64,000 bases of DNA, taken from contig OX344754.2 in NCBI GenBank assembly GCA_947034885.2, forward strand, positions 5,649,001 to 5,713,000, written 5' to 3'. The stretch comes from Thuidium tamariscinum (lineage: Eukaryota; Streptophyta; Bryopsida; Hypnales; Thuidiaceae). A program made the position numbers and the translations under genes. The notes under the pieces are model-generated. The model did not search any database, was not told the origin of the DNA, and worked only from the letters and a program-made list of their open reading frames with translations. Below, one piece after another: positions 1 to 13,488 of the stretch; within the stretch, counting starts at the first letter, position 1; every line of letters begins with the position of its first letter.

Positions 1-2830
1 CTTGAAATGGCTTATGGAATACTACTATTTTAATAAAAAATGTGACATCTAACCGTATACTATTTTAATAAATCCTAATGGCAGTTATGGCAACCCTAGG
101 ATTTCTCAATGAAATGAAACATCTTAGGTTGATGAAATCGTTAGGCGTTGTGCATTGCAACATATCTATACTAGTTCAAATCTATATTCATTAAAGAAGC
201 CTAAGAAAAACCTTAAGCAATTTGCAATTTTAAAAAAAAATGCTCTTTACATATAAAGTGGTGATGAAGATGTTTTTATTTTGGATTTAGCATGATGGAT
301 TACAAGGAATAGAAATTATTGTTTACAAATTAAATGTAAAATGTCAATGTTAGTTATCCATGCCATGATGAAGGTTTGATTAGTGTAATTTTGAGAAGCT
401 TTAAAAGGAAATTGTGTAATGTATGAAATTATGAATGGGAAGAAGGAAGAATGTTGCCTTACATAAGTTACATGAATCAATGATACTAATATTTCTAGTT
501 AAATTGGGGTAACAAAGTAAACACTAGAGTAAACAGTTTACATGTTGAGTTACAAATTATAAAGAACAGGGACAATTTGAAACTCAATGGTGTAAGAAAG
601 TTTATCTTGTACATATATACTCAAGATTCATAAAATGGATGATGAATATTTGTGTAATTCATCCAATGGAAATTCATCAAAGAAGCTCAAAAACAAATCA
701 TATACTATTATTGTATTGATAGAATGTAGAGAAATTGCATTTAATTGAAGCAATGGTAGAGATCTATGCCGTTTTTGGAGTTGGAGTTACAATTATTAGT
801 AATTATTTCCTTAATCCCTACACAACCAGTCTACTAAATTTGGCAACATAGCAATTTTCGGTTAGTACATGTCACTAGAGATTTTCATACTTTGGGCCCA
901 AAATTTAATAGAAGGTGGAGATGGGGAATATCTTTCGGATGATTGCAAGAAACACTTAAAGCTTTTGTCATACCTTAGTTTTTGAATGTTTTTGTGGCTA
1001 TAATTTTTGTGTTCTACATCTAATGATTCAAAATTTATAGCGAAGCTACTCATTCCTATTATATACCTTCACTAAATTTTGATTATTTTTCAAAAATTAT
1101 TTTTTATTTTTTATCAGCCCTGAAATTTTCTTATAATGGGTGATTTAGGATTTTTTGCACCATTTATCTCCAAAAAAACGAGTTCTAAGCTAAAATTTGG
1201 AGAAAATTGTCTCTTAGTAGACTTATAGCTACTGTCTAAAGGAATTATAAAAATACTTATTTTTATGTGGTGTAAGAGTCCGCAAAGAGAGCCTATTTCT
1301 GCATTTTTTTCCAAAGGTATGAAACATTATTTTGGTGAGTTTTTAGTCAAATCTAATCACAAAAAAGTTTTCTCAAATGTCCAATTTTTAAATATTAAAA
1401 AATATATATATCCTATTTTTTACAAATTAAAATTTCAAAAGATGTATTTTCTTCACTAGAATTCTATGCAAATTCTATGCCCAAAATTCCAGTGAAGAAA
1501 TACATCTTCTGACATTTTTATTTGTAAGAAATTGGGTTTTCTTTTAAAAAAATATTTAAAACTTAGACATTTGAGATGTCTTTTTTGTGATTAGATTTGA
1601 CCAAAAAAACTCACCAAAATAATGTTTCATACCTTTGGAAATAAAACAAAAAAACAAGCTCTCTTTGTGGACTTCTACACCACATAAAAATAAGTATTTT
1701 TAAAATTCCTTTAGGAAGTAGCTATAAATCTACTAAGAGACCATCTTCTCTAAATTTCAGCTTAAAACTCTTTCTTTTGGAGGTAAATGGTGCAAAAAAA
1801 ACCCTAACTCATCCATTGTAAGAAAATTTTGGGGCTAATTAAAAATAGTTAATTATTTTTGAAAAATCCTCAAAATTTAGTATAAGTATATAATAGAAAT
1901 GAGTATCTTCACTATAAATTTTGAATCATTTAGATCTAGAATACAAAAGTTATGGCCAAAAAAAATTCAAAAACTAAAGTGTGACAAAACACAATAAATA
2001 GTACAAGTGTTTCTTGCAATCACCATTTCATGTGTACTAAAAATGGGGACATTTAAAAATATGAGTCAAAAGTGATAGCCTAATATTTCATTTTTTTTTG
2101 TAAATGGAAAGTTTGGGTAAAATTTAAAAAATTATTTCTTTTGAAACCAAAATTTGAAATTATTTTTGTTCATTTTTGTATGCATGGAAAGCTTTGAATT
2201 ATAGGTCCATTTTGATCAATGAACCAAAAATTACGAGATGTTTTTGTTTGTGGGTAGTTATGGATTTTGTACTCTAAAATAAACTTTGAAGTCCTTGATT
2301 TTACATTTTTACTCTATTTTTTATATTTTTTGAAAAAAAAAAAATAATGTAGATTGTTTATTACAACATTGCAACCATTAGTATTGGCCTTTTTCAATTC
2401 CATAAATAAATTCTTAACAATTTTGTATTTTGAAATCATTTTCTACTTCTTATTACTTACTATTTTTTTCAAACATATTGTACACTTCTAAATGATTTGA
2501 AAGTTCTTAGACAAGTAACTTAGTGGGCTTCAACAATGAAGCCAAAGAAGTACAACCATTTTGGACCATTTTTCATATGATTACAGTTGCCTTCTAAAGT
2601 GCAATTGCCTTGTTTTTTGCGGGGTTAAAAAAATCTTTGAACATTCACATACTAATATTTTGCAATCTACATGGTGAAAAACTCTAAAAAAAATTTCATA
2701 TGTTTTCAAACTAGTTTACTACAAGATCCTATGGTTACAAATCTCAAAATGTTTAAAAAAAAATGATATTAGTACTAGAAATGACAATTTTTGACCATTT
2801 TTGGAGTAAATATAGTCAAGGAACTTAATG
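1..2830. repeat. Dispersed repeat R1, copy 1 (incomplete at window start)
   Basis: Positions 1-936 and 2030 to about 2830 form one repeat copy, interrupted by the TIR element at 937-2025. The same sequence recurs at 61508-64000, beginning with the same phrase about a fixed 'gaaatggcttatgg' start, and a diverged copy lies at about 56880-57760. No coding frame is visible; the short ORFs are random in AT-rich DNA. The class of R1 is unknown. The window may begin inside the repeat, so its true left edge is not determined by this copy. Confidence 0.75.
937..2025. mobile_element. Non-autonomous fold-back TIR element, TSD TTTC
   Basis: The left end GGATGATTGCAAGAAACAC and the right end (reverse complement TGGTGATTGCAAGAAACAC) match the ends of the 27-kb element. 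The 4-bp target duplication TTTC lies at 933-936 and 2026-2029. The two halves (about 937-1480 and 1490-2025) are inverted copies of each other and meet near 1480 in a palindrome around 'aagatgtattt...aaatacatctt', so the element is almost a perfect hairpin. The arms resemble the left 570 bp of the 27-kb element. There is no coding capacity. The diverged repeat at 56880-57000 lacks it and shows the empty site. Confidence 0.85.
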
Positions 2831-3589
2831 AGTTAAGACAATATCACTATCTTTAATTATAGCAGTTAGAAGATTACAATAAAGAAAAAAAAATACAAAT
2901 CCCATATTGCTATTCAACAAAAAGCAAGTTTGAAAATGGATTAGCATTGTATAATTCTTCAAGGACGCGGCTTGCCATGACCAAACGGTAGACAAGTCAC
3001 CAAAATGCTTTGAATCTTTAAGTTTTGACTCTTTAAGTGTTGACCGTATTGCTTTTTTGACACAAATGAAACAAATTTTCATTGCAATAGTAAAAAGACA
3101 AGATCCTCCCACCACAAGTGACGTTGCATTGACCTTATTGTTGACATCTAGTAATCAAAGTCATTCATCAGACACTTTTGATCCTCAATGTCTTTCAAAG
3201 AATAACTAAAGAAATACTCCCTATCGGTGTAACTTCCTTATGTTGGCCAGTAGGTATTATGCTTTGCTAGATACCTCGAAGGTGGGACTTCTTATTAATT
3301 TTAGGATTGGGGTTGGCTGAGGACGGAGCCATCAATTTCAAGACATTTTTCATTTCACCATACGAGCTTTTTCAAGGATGCAACAGGGACTCCTGTGTCA
3401 TGATGAAACCATGTTATGCTGGCAATTGTTGAAAAATGTTTTTTTTTGGACTATGTGGATTGTGTGTCTGGCCCATGCAGTACATTTTCTAGAGGAAAAA
3501 TGTGTGGATTTTGTATTGTACTTGCTACAATTCTGGGTTATTGGGCAGGGCTCTTTGTTTACAAGCACTATCTTTTGAGTGGATAGTCT
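2831..3589. other. AT-rich spacer without recognised gene
   Basis: I see no gene, RNA or clear repeat boundary here. A few short ORFs exist on both strands, but their composition is random, with long runs of hydrophobic and aromatic residues and no recognisable motif. Confidence 0.5.
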
Positions 3590-3925
3590 TTTGAGTGGAT
3601 AAGGTAGAAGGCTCTTAAATGGAGCGGGTTCTAAAATAGTGCCCTATATTAAATGTACAGTAGTTGTTCATGTTGCTTTTTCATAGCCTTCAGCAGTGTA
3701 CTGACAGTGTACATTGTAGCTAGGGCATCATTTTATAGCCTTATGTCCTTTCAACTTCAAAATTTGATAACTAATTCAAAAAAGCTCAGAAAAATATGAA
3801 ACGACTTGGGTTAGATGTCAATTCTACTTGTTTTTCAAGGAAAATTTATTGAAAAATATTTCTAGAGGTTTGACCTCCCTAAAATTCTGTTTCAACCCTT
3901 AGATGGTCCATTATAGGACCTCTTA
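3590..3925 (-). repeat. Dispersed repeat R3 copy, inverted
   Basis: Read on the minus strand, this stretch contains the run 'catctaacccaagtcg', followed by a short AT-rich block and 'tatcaaattttgaagt'. The same succession is found on the plus strand at about 59510-59800 and, more diverged, inside the MITE at 56218-56514. It is non-coding. Confidence 0.6.
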
Positions 3926-4277
3926 CCTTAGGGATAGTGAGCTATTGTGCCACTTCCACCCAAAAGAAAGTGCAAGTGTGCCAATTTTTTTATTTTAAAT
4001 TTATCTTTTTTTTAAATTCCCCACAGAGTTCCAGACCCCCTCCTACCAAGTTTACAAAAATTAAGTAATTAAAATTATTTACACCCCAATCCTCCCTTCC
4101 CAACCCCTGTTTATAAATTTCAGAACAAGTTTTTTCCACAATCAATATGGGACAATCATGTCTCCTATATCCCATATTTTTTACTGTATCAGTTTCCATA
4201 TGTTATACCATATCAGTATCCATATCCACTCATCCACACAAACTTTTATAATATCTCTACCATATATGTATCCGATA

Positions 4278-4712
<435 letters not shown>

Positions 4713-5094
4713 CCAAATTTGGATGGCTCTGATTAAATCTTAGAAAGATCAATGGTGTGTGATTTTTTTCTAGAAACCGACGACATTTGGGAGGGGAGCA
4801 TTTTTCTTTTTTTTAAATCAACAGTTTGTGATTTTTTGGGGGGGTGAGGGACACACCAGGGGTGCGAAGAAGTAGTGGAGAATAGTTTTTTTTTAAAAAC
4901 AAAAAACATGGGGACAGTTTGGCTTTTTTTTTTGGTGGGTGTGCTCTCTGGTGTACCAGAGAAAAATGGCTAAAATGGAAAAAAATCATGAAGTTTTTAT
5001 GATTGAAGATGAAAAATAGAAGTATGTGATATGTGGGATGTGATATTTTCTGTCCAATATGTAGAGGAATGTTGAAATTTGGATCACCTTTACG
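4713..5094. other. Spacer between microsatellite and TIR element
   Basis: No gene or RNA was recognised. Homopolymer runs of T and A are frequent. A minus-strand open frame spanning 4813-5136 runs into the TIR of the next element and is not credible as a gene. Confidence 0.5.
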
Positions 5095-6442
5095 GGAGAG
5101 GCACCTAATGGTGCACTTGCACCCAATGCCGTCCATTTTTAAGTCAGTCGTTCATTCTAGAATAAAAATGTAGCGGGATTATAGACTGCTTATTGTTTTA
5201 GGTCAAAAGAAATAAGCCATGTACTGCCTACCTACATTTACAGCTTGAAATGATTGTGCACTGTAGAAACACTAGAAGAAAAACGTGTCCGTTGCAACCG
5301 ACTACAATGCAATTGCATATCCTATGCAACTGTTGTGCAACTATAGTCCTCTGTATTTGCACCAAATCGACATTTATATTGTTGTAGTTACAAAGTAGTT
5401 GCAAAATGAAGTTTAGAGTTTATAGGAATGAAAAAAAAGAATCGTAAGGTATTCTACATCCAATGTTTATTACAGTTGTTGACTAGTATGTGTACAATTA
5501 TGCAACTATTGTACAACTACTATACATTTGTATGACTTTTTTGCAATTGTGCGACTACAGTGCAACTATGCCACTAGTTGTCAACTATTGTGCAACTAGC
5601 ATTCAACTAGTTTTCAACTATCCTACAATTAGTTTTCAACTCTCATGCAACTAGAATTCAACTAGTAAACAACTACGTTACAATTAAGAAACAATTTGTA
5701 TACAACTAAGAAACAACTAGGATTAAGTCTCATATCAATTATCTTATATCAATTGTTAGGAGTACCATTAGATTAAACATATAAGAATCATAAGTTATAG
5801 CATACTTGTATAATGAATTCTAATGATGAAAATCTATAATATTTCTATATTTTGTAGATTTCTACAACTTGTAGATTTCTATAGTTTATAAAAATCTATC
5901 AATTGTAAAAATCTACAAAATTGTAAAGTTTTCTAAAGTAGTAAAATCTATCAATATAAATATTTGGATTGCTAATCTAAAAAAGAAGATAGATTAAAAA
6001 TTTTGAAATCTACAAATCATTGAGATTAAAATTTTGAAATCTACAAATAATCTAGTTGCAAGCTTGTTGCAAACTAGTTGTAAGTCAGTTGCAAGCTAGT
6101 TGCAAACCAATTGTAAACAAGTTGCAAGCCAATTGCAAACTAGTTGTAAGCCAATTGCAAACGAGTTGCAACAATCAAGTTCCACATCAGCAACTACATT
6201 GGAAGAGTTCATCAATGAATTTCTACAGAGGCTATTGGATGAGAAATAATTTTGTCATATTTTGCAACTAGCTTGCAACTATTGCAACTTGTCCACTGCA
6301 ACTATAGTCTCTAAATTATCACCTAGTTGCAAATGCACAATGCAACTACAAAACTAGTTGCAAACTATGGTTGTAAAACCCCTTGTTTTCTTTTAGTGAA
6401 ACGGACAGCATTGAGTATAGGTGCGCCATTGGGTGCCTCTCC
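5095..6442. mobile_element. Non-autonomous TIR element with CAACTAG-rich interior
   Basis: Inverted ends of about 42 bp bound this 1348-bp unit: GGAGAGGCACCTAATGGTGC on the left and, as reverse complement, GGAGAGGCACCCAATGGCGC on the right, continuing into a conserved 'caatgc(c/t)gtcc' block. The interior (about 5280-6370) is packed with the words CAACTA, CAACTAG, TTGCAA and their complements in both orientations. No transposase is present. The flanks both contain TTTA, but offset by two bases, so the target duplication is uncertain. The repetitive 71-residue frame at 6056 is a by-product of the GTTGCAA words, not a gene. Confidence 0.75.
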
Positions 6443-7156
6443 TTTATAACATTTTGTCCTCCCACTTTGGTTCTTCATAATAAATAAAAAATTTAATTTT
6501 AAGATTTTTGAATTAAGAACTCATGCATTTAACTTATCCTTTCCTTGGAAGTTTGGAGATGCTCGCATTGCAGATTGGAAGATTTCAGTAAAACTAATGT
6601 CTGATGCCTACACAAGAAAGTGTGTTGGCAAAGTTCAATCTTATATTTTCTTGAACATTCAACATTTGAAAACATTCTTGAACTGGTTGAAAACGACATA
6701 GATTTCAATTAGAAGTTAGAACATTATGTCTAATCTACAATGTTGCATAAACAACAAGAGTAAGGTAAGAGGCTCAGAAACTGCTCATTGAAGGGTTGGT
6801 CCACCTTTATCATGTATTTTTTTAGATGGTAATAATTTTCACTTATTTTTCAGTAAAAGAGAAATAAATGAGGAATCTAACACAAGTTGTTTCATACTTT
6901 TTGGAGCATTTATGAATTACTTATGAATTTTCAAACAAAATTTGGTAGAGGTCCCTACTTGTGATTTGTAGGCCCTTGGAAACTCACACATGCTTAGTTT
7001 TTAAAAAAAATTGGTTTTGTTCAAAAACTAGCATTGTAACATGTAAAAATTAATAGAGATGGTTTTTAAATGCAACCCTTTCTAAAATTGAAATGAATGC
7101 TTGAATCAATCATTATTTCAAAAATTTTAACATTTATAAGAAGGTAGTTGGATCAC
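6443..7156. other. AT-rich spacer with repeat traces
   Basis: No gene was recognised. At about 6880-6960 there is a diverged trace of the R3-type phrase (cata-tttttggag-...-tatgaattttc). Confidence 0.45.
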
Positions 7157-9350
7157 TGTGAGCTCTCAAGATGGCACTCAGGACTCTGGGTCCATTTTTC
7201 GTGATTAAATAGCAAAAATTAGCCAAAATATTCAAGAAAAAGATATAAAAAGAGTGTTGAGGGAGTTTTGGTGTCGGTCTATGCCAAAATGGTGGAAAAC
7301 CAACTTAGATGGTGAAAAATTCCTAATCCTAGAAATTTGAATCATTCTAAGTCTCCAAAGCAAGTTTATGTGAAGATTTAGTAATTCTGAGAGAAATAAG
7401 GAATCGAGAGTTAGTCAGTCCTAGTGATTGTCTGTGCAAAGTCAACCTTTTAAGGATGCACATGACATACTGACTAAGCTGAAAGAGTCTACTACGAGCC
7501 TAGAAGATTTACCAAGGCCTAAATTCAATATAGGAACAAATTGGATTTAAATGCAAAACCACTGCAAATGATTTGGAGAATTTGAACTTCACAAGATAAA
7601 AGACGGAGGATTGGAGATTGAAGACTATAGAGAGGTGTTCCAAGGGTAGGAGCATGCCAGGAGCGAACAAGAATCAAACAATTGTCCAAGATTCCCGGGC
7701 ATCGGGAATTAAATTGTCCAATTGGGCAAAGTAATTCCAAATTACTAAAATTAGAATAGTGCAAGGTCGCGTGGGACTTGCACTAAGAATCTAGGAGTGC
7801 CCTAGATGTTACCCAAATTACTTCGGATTTTTTCGAAATTCCACGTTGACTCCATGGGAAGTCAACCGCACATAGAAATGTTCGTAAATTCATAGAAATT
7901 ACGTATGATGCGATAAAATCTCACTAAAAATTAGGATAGGTTTTTGTGTGCTTAATAAGCGCCCGGTCAAGTTTGAAGACATTCCGACATTCCCAACTAC
8001 CAAAACCGGCATCGACATCGAATTTCACTAGAAGTTACAAGTTGGCGGCGGGTTGACCGACATATCAGGAGCGAATGATGTCTGATTGTCGCAAATAAGG
8101 AGTCATTACTTACTCTCATGGACATTCCTAACAACCTTGGCCTGACAGATTCATCAAAATGCGCAAATCATAAAAGTTAGATTTTTGACTTTTAATTGGA
8201 GTTACCGTAATTCCAATATGGGCGCGCAAACGGCCTAGGAGTGAGGGGTGAGAAGTCCCATAGGCTAATTGGGGTCTTCTGAAGACAATGGCATAGACGG
8301 TTTTCCATTTCGAGTTGTTCCCTCAAAGATAGAGAGGGTCAGCTCTTAGTTTGACTTTTTAATCGTTAATTGCAGTTAATTAGAAGTGATTTTGGAAATA
8401 TCTCTTGGAAAATCAAAGATTGGATTTGGTCAAGATCTCTTTCTTGCGTAAAAATCCATCTTTGGGCTAAAGAAAGACAATTTTCAAAACGACTTTTGGT
8501 TAGTTTGCAAACTATCTACATAAATTAGGGTTAATTCCAAAATATTTTGGGTTAAGATCTTGGATTTGATTTGGCCAAGATTTCGTTAGCCAAATGGGGA
8601 TGTTTTTAGAAATTTTCACCATTAAACAACTAATATTTTGGAATTACATTAGGGTTGTTTAGAGTAGGAAGTAACAAAGTGTTTTCATTGGCAATTATCG
8701 AGAGGGGCCCGGCCACGGGTATATAAGGGCCCCCCTCGAGGTTGCCAGTACCCTTTTCTTTCGTGCACCGACACTTTGTTTCTTCACTCTTGTGCTACCG
8801 ACTTGGTCGGAGCACCCCTTGGACCAAAGGTCTTGGCCAAGTTTTTTATTTCTAGTTTGATTATTGAATCTTTGAAGGCTTAGGGCCCCTTCAACTTGTT
8901 TTCATTATTGTAGGTTGGATCACACAACTTTTGAACACTAATTTGTTAAGACACTAGATACTGGACATTCCTAAATTGAGTACCAAAGTTCAGTTAAACA
9001 TTGTCATGTGTACCTCCTTTGGCAACAAAATTCTGGAATACTAAGAAATTTTGGAATTTAAAGTGTGAAAGTTCGGTTAAACACTGTCATGTGTACCTCC
9101 TTTTGCGAATAAAATTCTCAAAATACGATAATCTTGAAGATACGGCAGAGCTTTGAACCCACAACATTTGGAAAGACCTTCTCTTTAAAATTATACTTGC
9201 CTGAGAAAGGAATTGCTCCAAATATCTCATTGGATCCATTGTTAGATTATTACCAAATTAGAACTTCCCAAATTCTTACTCCAAGTTATAAGGAATTTCC
9301 AATTAAATTGCATGTCCAAAATAAGCCAAAATTCCAACTCAAATTTGGTT
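7157..9350 (+). repeat. LTR-like unit, family 1, copy A
   Basis: This unit of about 2.1 kb starts TGTGAGCTCTCAAGATGGCA and is collinear with copies at 12477-15600 and 16228-18400. It carries a promoter-like TATATAAGG box at 8720-8728 within a GC-rich block, as expected at a U3/R boundary. After it come two imperfect repeats of 'gttcggttaaacactgtcatgtgtacctcc' type sequence near 8990 and 9070. The right end is placed where similarity to copy C fades. No gag or pol frame was found in or beside it, so it is a solo LTR or the LTR of a non-coding retroelement. The LTR nature is inferred. Confidence 0.65.
8720..8728 (+). promoter_or_regulatory. TATA box of LTR-like copy A
   Basis: TATATAAGG is embedded in 'ccacgggTATATAAGGgccc', conserved at the same place in copy C (17803-17810) and weaker in copy B (15115-15121). 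Confidence 0.6.
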
Positions 9351-9545
9351 AAAAAACCCAGACCAGCACACCACTGAGCGGACCAGCCACACCGCTAGGC
9401 GGACCAACCGGGTACGGGAAGCCAGCAGGTACGGAAGCCGGGGGTCGCTGGGAAAGTCAGGAGGTCGCTGGGGAGAGCTAGGGGGTCACTGGGGAGAGTC
9501 GGGAGGTCTGGAGAGAGCCGGGAGCATTCCAGGGACTCATAGTAC
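9351..9545. repeat. GC-rich tract with short tandem repeats after LTR copy A
   Basis: This tract is 'ccagcacaccactgagcgg'-like and then a roughly 24-bp tandem motif ending in 'gtcgctggggagag' repeated about three times. Similar GC-rich 'accagcccgg' tracts follow the other LTR-like units (18480-18720 and 21900-22000), suggesting a shared 5' internal region of non-coding retroelements. Confidence 0.55.
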
Positions 9546-9549
9546 GTTT

Positions 9550-10700
9550 GAAACTCCAAAAACTTGGATTTTAATCACACTTATGGTTGGCAGTTGACGC
9601 CACACCTTTGTTTTTTAAACTAAAATCCAACATTTGGGAGTCACAAAATATTTCACCATCTTCTACACATCCTAAACTCCATAGCCATATCTCTCCACAA
9701 AAAACTTGCAAAACATACTAAGCAAGAATGAGAGAGAAGAAGATGTAGTTAGGAAGATTAAGGTGACAAAATCCAACACGTGAAGCAAATTACAATAAAC
9801 AATTGATTTTCTTTTGGAATAACACTATAGAAATAGATTCTTATTTTTGGGGGTTGACCCTTGGGAATAAAAAACTAGTTTCTTTAGGAATAACACTATT
9901 ACTAATATTCTCGTTCTTTAGGAATGTTCCACATTCTTTGGTAGTTAGTCATTAAATAGATTCTTAGAAGGTTTGGATTTTGTTGGTTTTGTTTTATTAG
10001 GCCTAATAAGCCAAAAAGGAAACAAACAAATTGACAATCCATTTCTTTACAAATTAACGCAAATTCAAAATTAATTAGATATTGAAAAGATTTGATGATA
10101 GTTTTGAATTAAAATATTTTAATAAGACAAAAGGAAAAGGACAAATTGACAACTTATTTCTTTAAGGAATTAACGCAATTTCAAAATGAATTAGATTTGA
10201 AAAGATTTGACAATAATTTCCGATTCAAAATAATTAAATTCAACTTGGATGAATTTGAATTTTGAATATTAATTTAGAACCAAAAGAAAAGCTAAAACAA
10301 CAAACTAACCACCCTACTTCCATTGATTTCTTTAGAATAGATTATTTGCTCAAAAACTAATAGAGAGACTACATTTAATTGCAGTATTTTCTAATTACCG
10401 GAGATTAGGAATTAAAAGAATTACGCAATTGAATTAGTACTACATAACCTTTAGTTTCCTCTTAATTAGGGTGGATTTAATTAACCAACAACGTGAGAAT
10501 TACTATGAATTAGATGGGGAGCCGGGATGATTTCGATGGCGAGGTCGTAGGAGAGTATTTACACATGATGATGTTTGACGACGGAACTATGGAGATTTAC
10601 GCAGAAGAGGTAAACCGCTCTCATTTGATTTTCATTATTATGGTTTTACTGTTGAGCTTCTTTTTACCAAATGTTTGGAATTAGAACTAGGTAAAATTTC
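9550..10700 (+). repeat. Dispersed repeat R2, copy 1 (contains the empty target site)
   Basis: This is collinear with 27840-28738 and then, across the 27-kb insertion, with 55756-56000. At 10435-10438 it reads TTAG exactly where the other copy carries the insertion. It ends in the short exon-like frame at 10514-10609. Confidence 0.75.
10514..10609 (+). pseudogene. Exon-like 32-codon frame in R2, copy 1
   Basis: The frame is ATG plus 31 codons, followed directly by a GT donor (GTAAACC). It encodes a peptide starting MGSRDDFDGE and ending MMMFDDGTMEIYAEE. The copy at 55838-55933 has the same length and the same donor. The two differ at 11 codons, 7 of them synonymous, and the last 18 codons encode identical residues despite 6 silent codon changes. 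That is the signature of purifying selection on a protein, so this was, or is, a first coding exon. I do not recognise the family and found no downstream exon. Confidence 0.55.
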
Positions 10701-12476
10701 AATTGACAAAGTAGAATAGGATAGAGTAGATTAGTTGAACTTTGACCATAACATTATATTAGAAACACTCAAAACATGACTAAAAGAGTTCATTGCTTGG
10801 AAGGCTTTCTTTTAAAACCCAATTAGAAAGAAAACTCAATTAGACACAGGACCCGTGTCATAAACTTTTAGCTTTAGGGTGGAGTTAGGAGTGCTCACAA
10901 TCACTAATTCTTATTTTGAATAAAATTAGTAGACACCTATCCACTTAGTTAGGAAAGAGCCATTGTGGCTCTTAAACCATCCATTGAAGAAGTATAAACC
11001 AAATCTTATCATGTTCTAATGTAATCAAGAGTACATTTTCCCACAATCCAGTATCCACTTCACAACCTCTTAATGGATAGTTCTAAATGCCCGCATTATT
11101 TTTGAGCCCTTTCCTATAGTACAAATTACACATATCCTATCAATAGAATTTCTCAATGTTCTTACGTACTAACTTTGTGGGCAAGAAGAGTACTTAGTCA
11201 AGCAATAAGACAAAAGAGACTCTACCAATTGTTTTGCAAGGGTAGGCAAGTAGGAATGAAGAAGGAGAAGTTTCACCAATTCTAGTGGACAATCTCATTG
11301 GTGATGGGTTGCCAAGTTTGAGGGAATCTAATATGTGTATTTTTTATTGTATCCTTTCCCACCCACTAGGTTGACATGAAAGTGCAAAGACTATTTTGTC
11401 CTATAGTACATATCCTTGCCCACCCAGACATGTAAGATGGACCTTAACCCTATCAGAATAGGCTAATCTTTGTGGAAATCATCCTTTTTGCAGCAATGCA
11501 AATCATCTATTGGAATCAATGGAACGCCACAATGGAGTTCCATACAAAAAACAGTTGGATTCAAAATGCCAGACTATTGGTTCAGTTGAACTTCAACAAT
11601 TGCAACTTCGAAAAACCGAGAAGAAAGAAATTGCATATTCAATTGCAAACTTGATTCAATGTGTCACAAGATGGATGCAAAACTAGATTTGTATCATAGT
11701 GAGTCAATAGACTAATAGAGAGCCCCCCCAAAACAAATAGAAAAAAACCCACAAATAACTTCCTTGCACTTGTAGCAACAACAACCTTCTATCTACAAAA
11801 TTCACAACAAAATACTATGCACACAGGGACACAAATACAACACAAAATGCGATGACACAAAGTGCCACATCAAGACACCATTTACAGTCCAAATGCCATT
11901 GATATAATCCATATACTATTTTGAATGAACAATTCAATTTTGGTGTTGACTCTCTTGCTAAAACACAACACATTCCTCAATTACAATTTCACTCTTTGAA
12001 AGTCAACATACACTAAACCACAATAGATATGAAAACAATGTTCAATACAACTATATGCCACCAACATCGCAAAATGGATCTTAAAGCACTCTAACCACAA
12101 TCCTTGTGTATGCCCCACCTTATTGAATTGACATTCACAATTCATCACATCCTACATCCTTTGACATGCCCATGAGTCACAATCCAATGTAATGAAACCT
12201 CACTTGCAAATATCAAGTAAGGCATGCCAATAGTCAAATTGGAAAGTGGGCATGTATAATGAAGATACCAAAAATACATTTGGCATAATTCTCACATTAC
12301 AAGTTTATAGTGCATGATAGAATTAAAAAATATCCCTAATTGTCCCTAATTGACACAGTTCTTACTATCACAACAAATGTACATCTTCCTTAAAGAAAAA
12401 CATTACAACTAAACATAATAAAAACCCACTTCATCCCATAGTAGTCTTGACTCATGAGGTCTATTGTAGCATGTAT
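10701..12476. other. Spacer without recognised gene
   Basis: No credible coding frame, RNA gene or bounded repeat is visible. The 60-residue frame at 11472 has no features that distinguish it from chance. Confidence 0.5.
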
Positions 12477-13488
12477 TGTAAGCCCTTTAGATGGCATTTG
12501 GAAATTTGGATACATTTTTTGCAAGTGTTTTAAAGATTTAGGCTTAATTTATACTAAAAAGACATAAAAAAATATTATAGAGAGTTTTGGTAGAAGTCCC
12601 TACCAAAGTAGTGAAGAATATTTCTAAAATTGTAGAATGCACAAAATATCATGTTTTCTTAATTCTAAAAACTAATCTTGAGCTTCAAAGATTAGTTAGC
12701 AAGTTCGAGAGAAGTGAGGATGTGAGAGTTAGCCATTTCTAGTGTCTTGTCAATGCAAAACTTGAACTTTGAAATGCATTTGAGAAACTAGTTAATTATT
12801 TGTGTCTATTTAAGGTCTAGAAAGTTGATATAGTCAAAATCCAATTCATAGAGAATTTGGGTTTGATTATCGAAGATATTACAAGAACTTAGAGATTCAA
12901 AGTATAAATTTGGCAAAGATGGAAAAACAGGTATTGGAACATGCAAAAAAGTGCTTTTAGGATGAAAGTATGCTAGGAGATTAAAAAAACATTAATTGAC
13001 CACGATTCTTGGATATTGGGAACTAAATTGTCTTTTGAACAAATGATATTCTAAAATTATTAAAATTAGACAAGTGCAAGTGAGTGTGGAACTTATACTT
13101 AGATTCTAGGAGTGTGAGTCCTAGAACTTATCCAAATTCTTTCTTATTTTAAAAAAATTCCACGTTGATTCAAGAAAGTTAAATTGTTTATTTAACATCT
13201 TTGTAAATTCTTAGAAATTATGTATGTTGTAGTGAAATCTCACTAAAAATTAGGGTAGTATTTTGTTTGTTGATAAAGCAACATGTCTAATTTGAAGACA
13301 TTCCAACATTCCGACATTCCAACATTCCAACATTCCCAACTACTAGAATCAACACCAACATCGAATTTCAAAAAAACTTATAAAATGGAGGCAGATTGAC
13401 TGGCATATTAGGTGCTAACAATGTCCAAATAGGGAAAATGAGGAGACATTCCTAACTACCACAAACATTTCTTACAACTTGGGCTTAA

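Noticed and set aside
6056-6271. 71-residue frame with a regular Cys/Gln/Leu pattern (repeat protein or antifreeze-like)
   Set aside because: It is a direct product of the GTTGCAA/CAACTAG words in the TIR element; no start context and the same words occur in the opposite orientation nearby.
5280-6370. CRISPR-like array
   Set aside because: The repeated words have no constant length or spacing and occur on both strands; the setting is a eukaryotic TIR element.
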